The position numbers and the translations under genes are program-made. The notes under the pieces were generated by a model. That model worked only from the letters and a program-made list of their open reading frames with translations. It was not told where the DNA came from and ran no database searches. Below, in pieces: positions 35,071 to 49,000 of a stretch of 64,000 nucleotides of DNA. Location of the stretch: positions 2,452,369 through 2,516,368 of the forward strand of contig NMRA01000002.1 in NCBI GenBank assembly GCA_002633005.1. The letters run 5' to 3'. Numbering within the stretch: position 1 is the stretch's first letter; the number at the start of each line of letters is the position of its first letter. This stretch comes from Phoronis australis (Eukaryota > Phoronida > Phoronidae).

Positions 35071-35766
35071 TTTACTTCATACCAATGTGTTGTTGATTAC
35101 CGTGGTGTGCAGATGTAAGCGGTTTTGTTCAGGGTACTCACACACAAATGAGAGGGAAACTGCACAAGACGAGTATCATTTAGCTAGCTACCTGTAATAT
35201 GAGTGAGCCAGTTTTGAATATGAACTCATCCTGGCCGGAGTGGGCGTGTCGGGTATATTGCTCGGTGCACGGATGCACAACATCGTCCTTGGGTGAAATG
35301 AATGTCTACTTGGCCATTGACAGACACACACGTGATCTACTGTAGTGAGGGAAACTGCCCTTGGTGACACTGCAAGGCAGTGGGTGTCTACCCTAAATGT
35401 ATTTGGAGCATCGGCAGCGCCATTGGCTTGTTATGAAGAGAGGCCGGTGTCTGCTTCCAATGAAATTGAGTCTGGGTAGGCACTACACAAAGGCCAAGGG
35501 AGTTCCAGATTTGCTGACTCCGTGAAAGAGTTTTTAGTTGACGGGAACGTTTGCAGCTGGGTAAAGAACTGGTGTCAGGTGTACCCCTGAAGTCAGCGAA
35601 GGATGGCCAGAAACATATTTAAACGAGATGACTGGACACCAGAGTCCAGATCAAAGGTTTCTGGCATGGCTGCGTCATCAACTGCTGGGTACGGAGACTC
35701 GCAAACAGTGGAGGGAGAAATCTTTTAAGTCACGTGATTACATATGGAGTTATGGAAAAGGTGGTT

Positions 35767-36824
35767 CAGGGCTCGACGCTAGTAAAATCGCCAGGTCACA
35801 TTTTGCGACCTAGCCAAAATCCCAGGTCGCATTTTAAAAATCCAGCTCGCGTTTGTAAATGCCAGGTCGCAAAATTTCCCCGCCATTTTACGCGCCAAAA
35901 TTGATTTTTTAGATCATCGAGAAAATGTTTAGAATATGCTCTTACCTGCAGCGTTAAATACTCACAAATTTCAGATCGCAAAATTGACTTCGTTCATGCA
36001 GGTACGGCGTTACTGTTCTTCACGACCGCCATTGAAAGGCTCTAGAGCGCAAGGCAAGTTGCCGACGTGAAAGTTGAATCAGTGCTCTCTAACTGAAACG
36101 TACATTCGAGTAGCTAAGTTTTGCGATGTGAAAAGGGAGAAGTGTCCGTCGAAAAAGTATCTGGGATTTTGCTAGGTCTGACCTGCTACTGGCTGTCATC
36201 AAAGTCGTTAAAGATTCAAACTAACTCGGAGTACAAATTCCCTCCACTTTTTGTTCGCAGCCCAAATTTTGCAATTTAACTCGACGTTTGAAAGACATCT
36301 GACGAAAAAAATCCGTGAAACGATGCCCTAACCAAATAACCTATTTGGATGCGTGCGAAAAATTCAGTGCAAATTTCACAACAAAAATGTGGTTCTTATG
36401 ATGTTTACGTACTCAACAATTAGTTTTCCATGAAATGAATAGCCTCGAAATAATTCCCGACTCCCTCCGTGCGGTTTCCCATCGGGTAATGGCGAGTTTG
36501 CTCCTCAGTACCTTCCAAGTACGGGAAAAATAGGTCAGTCACAAAACGAAACGCATGTCACTAGTGTTAACTTTCTTTCGATTCTGCATATTTCATGTTC
36601 ACGCGACTTCCTTGCAGGTCATCGAGAGGGCTGTTCTCGGTTAGTGTTCTTTTGAGTTGCTTTATATTTGCCTGGTATATGCCGAGAATTTTAAAACTCA
36701 GCTCGCATTCATTGTAAATTCCAGGTAGCATTTTGCGACTTGATACGACCTGACAAAAATCTCATTTCGCATTTTCAAATTTCCGGTCGCAAATGCGACC
36801 TGCAGCTCGTTATGTCGAGCCCTT
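35767..36824 (+). mobile_element. Family 3 non-autonomous DNA transposon with AGGGCTCGAC ends
   Basis: Left end CAGGGCTCGACGC, right end GTCGAGCCCTTA. Inside each end are several copies of GGTCGCA/TGCGACC-type subterminal repeats (for example CCAGGTCACATTTTGCGACC on the left and GGTCGCAAATGCGACC on the right). Length is about 1.06 kb with no transposase frame. The AGGGCTCGA terminus and subterminal repeats suit a hAT-like non-autonomous element. No clear target-site duplication was found. Confidence 0.7.
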
Positions 36825-38789
36825 AAGACCTACAGTACTACTGGGAAATTCTGTCAACACCATTTTCTGCTGGTTGATTGTCGAGGTCGAGAAACTCCAC
36901 AATTCTTTATTTATGTTGTACATTAGTAAATTTTTATTTGTTCAGTATTATTTATCGTCACATGAATTTATCCTTCTGTGAAAAGAAGGAACAATAGACA
37001 AAATGTTTTAACTTAAAATCTTCGTTACCTTACGGGTTGAAATTTACAGAAGCACCTTTTTCGCTCAATTGAGAATCTGACGATACCAACAAAACACTCA
37101 TCAGATACATGAATATGTCAATATCAATATGGTGTAGAAAATATGTTGCAAGCTCGCCATCTGTTGGCCACATCACGTGACATAATGAATATATCAAGAG
37201 ATAGTTCTTGACAGATATGACGACGTACAGTTTCTAAAAATGCCCGTTACACATACTTGGGAAAGACCAAGGTCATTGGATCTATAATTACATCCTCCAG
37301 CACATACATACAGTCACGAGCTCTTACTGTACATGTATTATCAACCTCTGTGGCAAAGATTACTGCTTTGTAAAGAATACCCTACCTTCAAGTATTTGAT
37401 TGCAAGAATCAGGGCCACTGTGAATATTTTTGTGCTCATGTCATTTTTTTTACTCCACCGATAGATTTTCTGAACAGAAGGACCACATCCCCAGCCCCCG
37501 CAACTTCTAGGCCTGTTCATATGCAATCGTGCTTTGCCCGATNCCACTGCATGTTCACATAAAGGGAAGTAGGGCGTTTTATGCAGAGCAACATTCACGC
37601 TTGTTGTACGAGATCCAATGTCTAACAAAGGCAGCTTATTGGGTGCACGCTGGTCCAGATGACCCATCTTATAAACGGCGAAAAAATGTTTAACATGCAG
37701 TCAAGGTTCTTTCCGGCATGTGGCAGTTTAACCAGACATCATTTTGTACAATTAGTTAGGCTAAAACGTACTGTAATTGAATTAAATAACTACACAACTC
37801 TTAGAAAAATCACAAATATTTAACATATAAATTCATAACCCAAACCCATTAGCCTGTTGGAAGGCAATAGCTATATGTTTTCTAGTTATATACTATACCC
37901 TGATACAGTGTATTCTAGGAACTAGTCTAGGTAACACTGTTTTCTACACCCTGGTCCCGCTGAATTAGTATAATCGTGTTTTATAATTTATGAACGGGAC
38001 AATTTTTCCCCAAGAACCTCAACAATGCATCCTCACTGTCTCTCTTGCCGCATCCCCTTCGCACTATTGCCCCGGCTGCCAGACTACAGAGAAAAATCCA
38101 TAAATTTAACAGACCCCACCACAATACCACCTTCTTGAATGGTCTTCCGATGGATACAAAACCCCTGATTTAAGAAAAAAAAATAATTATCACCTTCCAA
38201 CCCACTTACTTACACAAAATGTGATGTTTCTGGTGTTTGCTTTACAATCAATGTACCTGAGCAGCCAAATAGTGCAAGGTTTACTCAGTAAAAGTACACG
38301 TTAACCCATATAAGCTGACAAATGAGACCAAACTTTTGACTTTGTATAAGTACTATAAACCAGCTCAGTACTACTGAATCATACTGGTTTCATAATCACA
38401 AATGCTCATACATGTACCATTTGCTCGATTTCTCATTGTTAATGGCCAGAATCGGCCCCTTTGAAATTCGCCAAAATTCTCAATGTTTGAATAGCCACCA
38501 CTAAGTAATAAAATGTCTGTTTACATATCCAACGTGGGTCTTAAGGTCAGATACATTCACAGGAAAAAACCGTAGTGTTTCCCGAATTTGATGATGTTTC
38601 GATATTCTTGCAAAGTTGGCATCTGAAATACACGTAAGTGTCGAAAAGGCCATTTTCAGTGCAAGGTCAGCATTAAAACGAGGGTTGGGTCAAATTATCC
38701 AAGGTGACTCATCAATGCATATCTCAGGGGTAACCTAACTCTTTATACAGTTTCACAAAAATCTGTGGCGGTCGATGCAGAGCCACAGC

Positions 38790-38900
38790 CAATATTGTAT
38801 AAAATACGGTGTCATGGTAATGGGATAAGCCATTTCTGAGATATGCTGTTTCAAACTTTGGACATTTTACCAGATTCTTACATATCTTTAAGTCTCATGC
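38790..38900 (-). repeat. Family 6 dispersed repeat, copy 3
   Basis: On the minus strand it reads GTAAGAATCTGGTAAAATGT, CCAAAGTTTG and CATATCTCAGAAATGGCTTA, matching copies 1 and 4. Confidence 0.55.
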
Positions 38901-39196
38901 ACAATACACTTACAAGACATACAAGCATGTAAAACAGCTAACTCGAAGCCACCTTTGCGCCGCCTTAGCATAAGCTTACCTTAACTTGCATTCAAAAGTC
39001 GTTGTACCTCAAGTGGCCTCCAACTCACCTTAGTGCCACCTTATCTCTGAAGTGTTGGAAAAAAACAGTCGCGTGATGTGATTACTAATTCGTCGTTCTT
39101 TCTATGAACATTTTTTATATTGTTGTGGACTTACTTTCAATGTTATTACTATAACAAAGACTGCCATATTATCAATATTCAAACTGTTATTTCTAT

Positions 39197-39247
39197 TTTA
39201 ATAACTATTATTATTATTATTGTTATTGTTATTGTTGTTGCTGCTGC
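39197..39247. repeat. ATT/GTT/GCT trinucleotide tract
   Basis: A compound simple repeat of TTA, TTG and TGC units. Confidence 0.8.
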
Positions 39248-40034
39248 CTTTTATTACCATGAATGCGCGTTTTTAGGTCCATGTGCCTACATCCGCATTC
39301 TCCAATTTGTTCGGTTCAAATGTGTTACGGTAATGTTTGAAGCTGCACTTACTTGCGGTGCTTAGGCACACGTCCAGCTCTAGCACACCGGCCCACTAAT
39401 ACATGTATACGTGCGGCAATTATTTGGGTTCTCTTGACGACCTTGTGAATAGGCATTGTGTTTTGTTCCGTAAAATTAACCTTGCGGCGTTTAAATTCTA
39501 CTGCGGTTCAGACAAGCTTTTTCGGATTCTTGTACTTCAAACGAATCAGTAGCCGCTTATTGTTGAAGCGAGTATGGAAAAAATGTCACCGCTGCCACGA
39601 TAGCCAAGAGCTCTATTGCTATGGCTTTGGATCAGTGACATCCAGCACGTGAACATGGATTTCACACAAAGCAAAGGAAACGAAACCCAAGACCACCTCA
39701 AAGAGGGTCACAAACAAATGCATTTCAAGGGCGGGGTAGCCGTTCAAAGCATTACATGTATTTTATGTACACTGAAAAAGTTGATATCCACTAGGTAATA
39801 TTCAGGATAAGCAGTCCTCTTACGTTACATGAATAGATAAAGAACATAAAGCTGCTCCCCCTTGGGAGACGGATCCAACATGACCTACACTACAACTGAA
39901 TGCATGTCTTCACACTTTTACCGAGTAAGTTTTTAGTTCCACATTCTGTATTGTCGTCCGTTAATGACAGTTACATCGATGATGGTTACTGGTGATGAGC
40001 ACGGCAGCAGCAACAGAAATTGCTATCCTCCAAC

Positions 40035-43000
40035 TCAATGTGGACTCATCTCCCTCTTTTGGCGATATTTCTTCACCAGCGGTACAACTAGTAAAAAACA
40101 GCTGCTGCCAGCTGTAATGGCTCCAGCGACAACGAAAGGCATAACGTATGAGCCTGTTGTGTCATATAACCAACCTGAAGACAATGAAGGCACAAAGTTA
40201 GAATTATAAAGCCGTGTCCTGATTCGGGTTAAAGTGTGACATATTGCTGTGCTCGACATATCATAGCCTGAACGACATTTATACCGTGTGCGACAATCAT
40301 GTCAGCAACGACAGATATTGTATATGTCCCCAAGGCGAAATGATATGTGTCGACTGTCACAACATACATGTATGCCACAACAAGGAGCGTGCAATTATAC
40401 TCCCCTTGTTTTCTAGCATGGCACAACTTCACTCACGCTGGACTTGATGACTGGCCGGGGATTCACGCTGTATTTTGAGAGTGAACTGAGTGAAAAGAAA
40501 CATTAATAGTTTACGGGGGGGGGTATTGCATGCCATATGTATAAACACAACACAGAAGCCGCTAGGTCCCGAAAAGAACGATCGTGTCCCCGCCAAAAAT
40601 GAACATTTTAAACCTTTGTTCTAAGTAAAATGAATGCCGCAAAAAGTCTACGTGTGTCATTTGTCTACAATGTGATTGAAAAATGTAATCGAAATTCACT
40701 TCAAAATTCTCGCGTGGTTTTATCCTCTTACAAAAGTATGAAACATGGACGAACGATACGTCCACAGTAGCCAAATTACCCATTAAAGCTGATAGACGTT
40801 TGTAACACAAAGATAGAAAATACGTCATGTCTTGGATAAATTTAATGTGTCTGCGATCATTTTTGTTGTTGTTTTAGAATTCTGCTTCCGTTTAAACAGG
40901 AAATAATCCATTAAGAGGACTGTTTCAGGTCATTTTCAATGGATTAATCACACAGGTACTGCAATACGACTCGAACTCAGCTAATCTTTATGCAAGGAAC
41001 CTGCCAGACGACCTCAACATCATGTTTTTGAAACTGACTATATGTACAGTTTTTAAGTATTGGCACATTTCTGTCAATAGAGACTTTTGTTTTCTGACAA
41101 GCGAATTTTCATGAAAAGTGTTCTCCTACGCTGAGATAAAACATCCCATGATATATTTCAAATTGTCCGGAATTCTTAATGAATATGTTATATGGAATAC
41201 ACTTGTGAATTAGTATGTCGATCCATGATCTCAATTTCGTGGAAATAGGGTGCGGAAAATATGACACAATTACTTTTCGAGGGAGTTCTTCAGCAAAAAT
41301 CAGCCACACGGAACAGTTGACATTAACTGTTTCGACATGTGCATGATTGTACTTACCCGTAAACGGTGTACCCAATAATGACACAATGCCACTAACGAAG
41401 AAACTGATGACGAAGACTTCCACCAGGACGTCCATAGAGAACAGATCGAGCATTAGTTGTGTTGTCACAGCAAAACGAGCTGTAAAAAAAAAACGGCTGT
41501 AGGTCGGATAGGTCGGGCGGCTAAGTTAATGGTAATCAAGCAAGCAATGATTCAAATATTATATTTTGATCTATCCTTTAAACCATTTGGAAAGTATTTG
41601 CAACTTGACCGGCGTATTGCGTCTACACTCTGCTTCACTTTTGGTGTGGCAAATCGATATTACAAAGATGTCAATAATACGATTCGTCAGACTCAGACAG
41701 ATCCACTGGCGCAGATGCAATTACAGTCAAAGTACACCAATTCATCGTTATCCTACATGTAGCGTATGGTGGGCGGATACAGGGGAGCATGCAGAGGGCG
41801 CGGATCCCTCTGTTTTTACCTCAAGTGGCGATTTATACCGTTTCATACAGCACTATCTATAGACCGCTGAGCTTAGAGATCATGTCACTAAATTTCATTA
41901 TTGGTTTTCTTCTCATTGTTTGTGATAGAACTCCCTTCAGAAGTCTATGGCTTTACTTGGAGCTCTTCTTTTGTGAAACGCTAGAGCAGCCTTTGGGTAT
42001 GTTAACCGCAACCTTGTGTTGACGCGCCAAATTGTTATCATATCGGTGCGTTGGTGATGTAAACTGTGCGGTGGTGCATTTTGTCATGGAACGTGGAAAA
42101 TCTGTATTATGTTGAATAATCGAGTTTATACGATACTACTTGAAATTTTCCCTTGTCTAGTGGGAAAATGGGTTGAAAATACACATTATGGTTAGTATCA
42201 ATGTAAATCAACGAAAAACTAACAATGTCATATTTGTTTTGCTTCAAACAGAAACAAAAAGTGTGTTTAAAAAACCAGTTCAACATTTACACACATGACA
42301 CGACCGAACGTGATTGATTTGTGTTTACCGAACTATTTTTGAGCGCCAGAACTCAGGAAATGTCGTGGTTTTCCACAACACTATGTTTCGTCGTTCTAGA
42401 TGATCCGACCCGTGGACGAGACGTTCACGCCACCTATTGACCTTGACCAAAACACGTGAAAGCATGTCCGAAATTGCCTTGTAACCATGACCACACCCAG
42501 CTTAAACAGTGGGGACACGAACTTTTGAGAATGTGTACCTTTTACTAAGTTTCACGAGGTACGTTCAGAGCTACGAATTGAGCATTCGCCGAATTCTGCT
42601 AGTTCCTGCGCTTTTTAGTGGACCCTCCACAAAAGTACTTTTTTCGGAGTTTTTGTTTCTCTGAGCTGGATTTTTTGGCCCACTTCAACAAATGTGAGGG
42701 CTTGTTTGAGCCCCGAGTCCCCTCTGGGTGCGCGCATGGTGACAGCGCTAGACCAGATTTCGAAAAGAACAGATCACCACCAATTATGCTTTTTGCCTCT
42801 CTCTTGTAATGAAAAAAGATTTACATGTGACTTCGAGTTTAATTGTGTTAAAAAAAAAACGGTGTCAACTTTTAGTTGGCATTGACAGAATCTCAGACAA
42901 ACAATTAGTGCATGTTGGTAATCAAAATTTCTTGTAACAGTCTACCTGAAACTGCACTGGTAATTTGAACTGATAAACTGATAGACCATGGGCGTATTTA

Positions 43001-46000
43001 GGACGGACAGCCCCCCCCCCCCTCCCCTTGGCTGTCGCAAGCAACCAACAGCAACAGCGTGAAGCGTGAGTAACTATAGAGTTCAGTAACTAGGACCGGT
43101 AGGGGATGAGGGGGGTCTCAGATCTCAGAGGAATCGTGTTCCCTATCTTTTTTTTTTAGTCTACATCCCAACCCCGCAACTTTCGGGCCCCTGTGCACAT
43201 ATACATGTACATCATACAATCGCGGTTTGTCCAATCAACATGTTGGGCCCCCCGTTATGGTATCCTAGATCCGCCAGTGTAGACATTATTAATTTGAATG
43301 ACAAATATGAATGCGTATGAAACTAAGCTTCAACTTGATAAGACAAATTTTCAAAGAATATGAAAACAAACAATATTCCACTCACCCATTGAGACTCCAT
43401 ACAACACAGCACAAACGACTAACGCTCCATAGGACTTGCAGTAGCCAATAACAGCCATTGATAATCCACCAATCACAATACAGCCAACATAAATGTATAG
43501 CCTGAAGGGAGCAGCTTGCTTCAGATCCGCCAGCGCTCCCAGCAACAGCCTGAAGATTGTGCTAACGATGCCGATGGTTGATATTAAGAGCGATGCATCC
43601 TGCGGATCAATCCCAATGCTTTTGGCGTAGTCCGGAAGAAAAACAAATGGAACCGAATATCCCAAGCCGTACAGACCGTGTAAGAGATAGATATGGAATA
43701 TTGGGTCTCTCAAAAGTCGTTTGTAGCGGGAGTAATTTGATTGAATCGCTTCTTTTGACAGGTGGTTTCTATCGTCTTCTCGTCCTTTGACATCCTCGTG
43801 TCGAAACACCAATGAAAGGTTGGACGAAAACGTTACTACAATATTTGAGGCATTGGACTTGCTGTGTAGCTCTGTAGTTAGAGATCTTTCCTCGAGTGTA
43901 ACATCTTCCTCCGAGCACTTATCTGCCACATTAATTTTTTCATGGCTAGACAAAACCTAAAATGAGGCAGAAAGAAACGTTTCCAGATATGGTTTGAATA
44001 AAAACTCCTTTGGAAACCTGAGTCTCACTACCTCACATCAATTGCATCCAAGATATAAAACATTTTTGAAAAGCTCTACAAATCTACGCAAATAAAATTT
44101 TAAACGCCGTAGCTTGCCAAGGGCACTGCACCTCACCCGCAAGCACCACCAAAACCCTTTTCCTGCATTGACCGACAAACCAGGGAATGACGACGTTGCT
44201 GCAATAACATTGATTTGAATTGAGTAAAGAAAGAAAATTCCGTATCAACTCCGGTACATTTTTCGAAAAAGTGGCAACTAAAAAGCTATTGCAGCATCAA
44301 TCTTAAAAAAAAAAACAACCATTTCAATCAACTATGCGTATTGACCCGACATCACTAATCAAAAGATTATGCGTTAAAGTCGCAGTTAGATAAGCGCTCA
44401 AGGGGTAATGGTCATCTAGGAGATACTGAAATGGATTTTAATTGGCCGACTTGCCCATGCCAAATGACGTCGTATGGAGGTCGCAAGCTATTGTTTAACT
44501 TGCGAGTGAATGCGACGGGCGCGAGCGCGTCGCATGGTTATCGCCTCTGGGACGCTACAATTGTTTAACTTTGTTGTGTCTTTGTTGGATACAACATTAC
44601 AGGTCGCACAGATATCGTACTTTGAGCACTCATCATTCACATACATACACAAAACGTACCGAGAGTGGCGTACATGAAGTAATATCCCACGAGACATTAT
44701 TCCGCGTATCGACCGAGACCGAAGGAATAAGGTCGAGTGGGATATTACTTCCTGTACGCCAATCGAGGTACGTTCTGTATTTATCCCATGCGCTTTGAAT
44801 CCCTAAGTTTCTAACATTTTTTCGGCAGATTTTTCAAATACTTCACCAACTAAGACTGTTCACATGGCGGATTACATCCTGTATGTATGTACTTGCGCGT
44901 TAGGTTGCAAGTTTTCTCTTGTAAAAGTAACGATTTATTTCTTGAAAAGATGTAGCAAAGATGAAAACAAAGGCAACTGTGCAGTGAACTTGTAACATCT
45001 CCTGGCAATAGTTAAAAAACAACAATATTTGATATTTTAATTTTCTAGGAATCGGCGCCTGAGTTGCAGACGATGTAGTATTCAGCAATTGAAAACTGAG
45101 ACATGAGTGTTTTATAATTAACAGTTTTGTTCCAGATTTTACGTTTAGGACCTGGTTGCATGTCGAGTGTTAGTAACACCGCTGCAACTGTATTACTTTA
45201 AACTATATTCGCAAAGTTTGATGATCGAACCGGCTAAGGACGTCGAGTCGACATTGACCTACCTTTTGAACTTTCCATGTCAGAGGTTGCTGTTGAAGTA
45301 GTGCGGGAGGTGAATACGGAAAACTTTATTACATGGCCGTATTTCCCTCAACAGATTCAACGCGTATGGGATAAAGATAAATGCTTACCATTATCTTTAT
45401 TATAAGAAAGAAAAACAAAGTGAATACGCCTATCTACCGATATCTATGCTACGAGCTTGCGAACTACTTTCCCGCCGAAGCAAATGCTTCATTTGCAAAT
45501 GTTCTGCTATACTACACAATGACGATGAAAAACGTGTGAACTATTACTGAGCTTTGCAGGTGTTGCCTATACCAAGGTTCCATAAAACTGAAGAAAAATT
45601 GTAGCTCAACACTTTCAAACATATCTGAATCTAAATAAACAAACAAACAGAAATCCATCAAAAGAGATGGACATAGTAAGAAGACTTTGCAAATGTAAAC
45701 ATGATGCAGTGCGATGTGTGATATCAAAAACGTACAAAATATGAAGCAGCAATAAACCGGCGCGTTCCGCTTGGCGACTAAAGCGACACGCCGTGACAAC
45801 TTGTAGAGGCTGCTGTCACTTCTTTTCAAGCTCAGAAATCCTATCTATTTAGACTAAGGACAAGTTTGAGACCAGTGGCCTAAATCAAAAATAAAGTTAA
45901 GTAGGACCAACGACTTGTCAGTGCCAGCCAAATATCTTAAAAAACTATAGATTTTAACGTTTCTGAGAATAGGGCATACAGCAAAGTATCTGAAAGATTC

Positions 46001-49000
46001 ATATGAATTTGATAAGTCATTTCTGAGATATGATGTTCCGACGTTTGCCAAATTTGGCCATTTTTTGAGAGTCTTGCATAACCTTAATTTGGTCTTTGCG
46101 ACTGAAGGCGAGTTTATAACTGCTTCAGTACCCAGAAATTTCACTCTTTTTCGTTTAAATCTCGTCAACTCCCAAAAAGATAATCTGTCACAAAACGTCG
46201 TCGATGATTTTCGGGATAACACTGCTGATCGAGACGAGGAATTGGTGTCCAAAACGGTTGGGAATATTTAGCTAACTACACTGTAGATGTAGGCCACCGA
46301 GAGCTCTCAACAGGGCAGCATTCATTTCATTTGAAAGAAGATGACACATCCGGGGTCTACCTTTTGTTGTGGAAGTGGTGCAAATGTGGCTCCACAGGCT
46401 ATTCCATTAGCGATGATTCCTCCGACGATGAGAAGTGCTCCTCTCCAGCCGTACATAGCTAAGAGAAACTGAGTAACAGGGGGCATGACAATCATGCCGA
46501 CACCAGCGCCACTCGCAGCCAAACCAGTAGCAAAAGACCTTCGCTTATCGAAGTACCATCCAACACAAATAACGCTTGGAAAGAACATCATGGAGAATCC
46601 CAGCCCTGAAAGTAATTCATCTTCAAAAGGTGCAGGTGTGCATTATACTATACAGTGTAGGCTAAACCAACTATTGTGTTCTAGCCTGGACTGCAATGCC
46701 TTGGCATTGCCTGCAAACGCCAAACCCGAGTCACGTTTGACTTGGACAGCTGGACTCGCTACTGCCAAATTTTATTCGTAACTTGATCAACGCACGCATC
46801 GCAAAATTTTTAAACTGATGTATACTTGAAGCGTTCCACGAGGTTCATTAATTTTCGAGTCGAGTAAAAAATTTATTGCTACGACCGTTCCCAAAGCGAG
46901 AGTCGAGACTGAACAGCATCTCTTCTGCTTACTAACTTGGCGAAGGTGCACATGATAGACACATAAACACCCCAGTTGACAAAGTTGAATGGTATTGAAC
47001 ACGGTCTACATATTTTCAATTTCTATCCCCATTGTAGTAACGTTAGCTCTGAAATTTATATGTTTATTTATACGACCTCTCTGCTGTTTATATCAGTACT
47101 AATTAGTCGCGTCGCTTCATTTTGAGATTTCTGCAGCCATCTTCAGGTATTACAACAAGCGTAGAAGAATGAGAACGGGCAGACATATTGTGATACACTC
47201 AATACAGAACTGCCGGCCATTCCAGCTCACTGACTATTAAGGTTGATCATGCAGGTATGACCTCTTCCAATGAAAAGTAATAAATAAGTTCGAAAAGAAG
47301 TACCGCGTGCGGGTACCACATACCCGTGTTTGTTTTCCTACTACAACGTTGTAATTAACTCCTGAGGGTAGAGAACAAGCCGAACGAACTTAAAATTCGT
47401 GAAAATTAGTAGTAAGCCTTCAGACCGGCAGGTAGAGCAGTTAGCAAAAATGAACGAAGCACTGACCAACATTTAACTCCAAGACTACTCCAAGTGCACC
47501 CCAGAATGTACAGAAATGAATATCTGCCGGTGTCTGCAACCCGGGTGTGGCTCCTGAAGACTTTCCAAGGGGTCTAGTAAACGTTGAGCTGGATTAGATA
47601 TTCGATGTACCAGACATATCTGACTTACAAATGAATAACAATGCAGCACTGAACACTGAATGCCCCATGGCAGCTGTTGAAAATTCGAGCTACAGTAGAT
47701 TACATGTACATATATCTGTGACTGAGGTAACGGCCCAAACTACCATTGTGATATTTTAATGTCTGACTCCTGGACGATAGTGTATCAGACTAGATATGCG
47801 CGTAGTCTATTGCAACTAATTCCGGATACAGCACACCTTCACCTGAAGTTGCAGAGACCTAAACATGCCACGTACACGGTACAACAATATATTTTTACTG
47901 GTAATCTCTTTTGTCGAAATCATCTCAGATTCGCGTCAATTAACTGAACATTCCCTTCGCCATTTGTATCTTAATGGCTTAGATCTACGAGATCATGTCG
48001 TAAATATGTAATGCGTTTTGCCATTTGAGCAATCAGTATTTTGACTCGTTTTCTCCAGTGCTGTGATTTAGTGCGTTTTTTCACAAAAATTGTTACGGTT
48101 TTAGAAATGATTGGCGTCACAAGAATGAAAGTTGTGTGACGAATACCGAATTTGAAAGTGGTGCAAAATAAGGTTGACTGGCCACTTTGCGAACTTCGCC
48201 CTCTGTGGGAAACACATCATGGAGCCCACATAACAAGGTAACTTCGGCAACACATGATACTGAGTACTTGATTTCAACAGCTTTCAATAGCGAAGGACTA
48301 GCTAACGCATTCCTGATTAAATTCCAATTGTTCGTATACGATTATCGTGTACGACTAATCGGAGTGTTTAGACAATTAAAGAGACATGGAGTACGAAAAC
48401 TCGTAAGCAAATGCCTGTTAATCAGATCGTGACGAATCAACTTCTGGGGATGCTAAAGTGAGAGTTATTAACTTTGAATATTGCAAGAGGTTCTACAAAA
48501 TATGGTCACATGCACTAGCTTTTAAAGACAGAATAAATATAAACTACTTCCATGCCAATACTGTTTTCAAATCCTCCACCCCTTTTTATTTATTTGCGCG
48601 CACGCGATAAACGAAGTCGGACTGGCTGCATATTGAAATCGACATTATTTAGTTTCAATATAAGGGAAGTGTGCCACGTCTAAGTCTTGCCATACCAAAT
48701 AAGAAGCCTTGCTTTGAAGTGTGGAAAAATCGATAAAGTGGCGAGCAGTTGTCAGTTCCTTTTTTGTAAAATTGAAACTGAAGGGAAATGCTTTGACATT
48801 AACAGGAATTCAAAATCTGTAAGGAACCGTGAAAATAGTTGGTGAACAATTTGACTTCTGTTTCAACCGCAGCGAACCACTTTGAAAAATGCAATTTGGT
48901 CTGCTTTTCACGCTCTACATGTATGCCACTTTAAGTGTTCCAACCCTGTCTACTAATTTTTTAGTTAGAATTCGTATCTGTCTTACACCACAACATGAGT

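Larger units (their letters stand above)
36825..40034. other. Intergenic 3' of gene B, no gene
   Basis: Nothing conserved. It includes a family 6 copy near 38.85 kb and an ATT/GTT/GCT trinucleotide tract at 39197-39247. The stretch around 37490-37550 (CCCCGCAACTT..CAATCGTG) is similar to 43160-43240, suggesting another low-copy repeat. Confidence 0.5.
41480..43385 (-). other. Intron 4 of gene B
   Basis: 1.9 kb intron carrying a family 2 MITE and a family 1-like element. Plus-strand open frames at 41457-42022 are not family-like. Confidence 0.65.
43957..46360 (-). other. Intron 3 of gene B
   Basis: 2.4 kb phase 0 intron holding the 44.65-45.38 kb hairpin and family 4 element and a family 6 copy. 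The equivalent gene A intron is only 268 bases, so the difference reflects these insertions in part. Confidence 0.7.

Noticed and set aside
41457-42022. Overlapping plus-strand frames beside exon 5 of gene B
   Set aside because: They overlap the antisense of a transporter exon and its intron and show no family resemblance.
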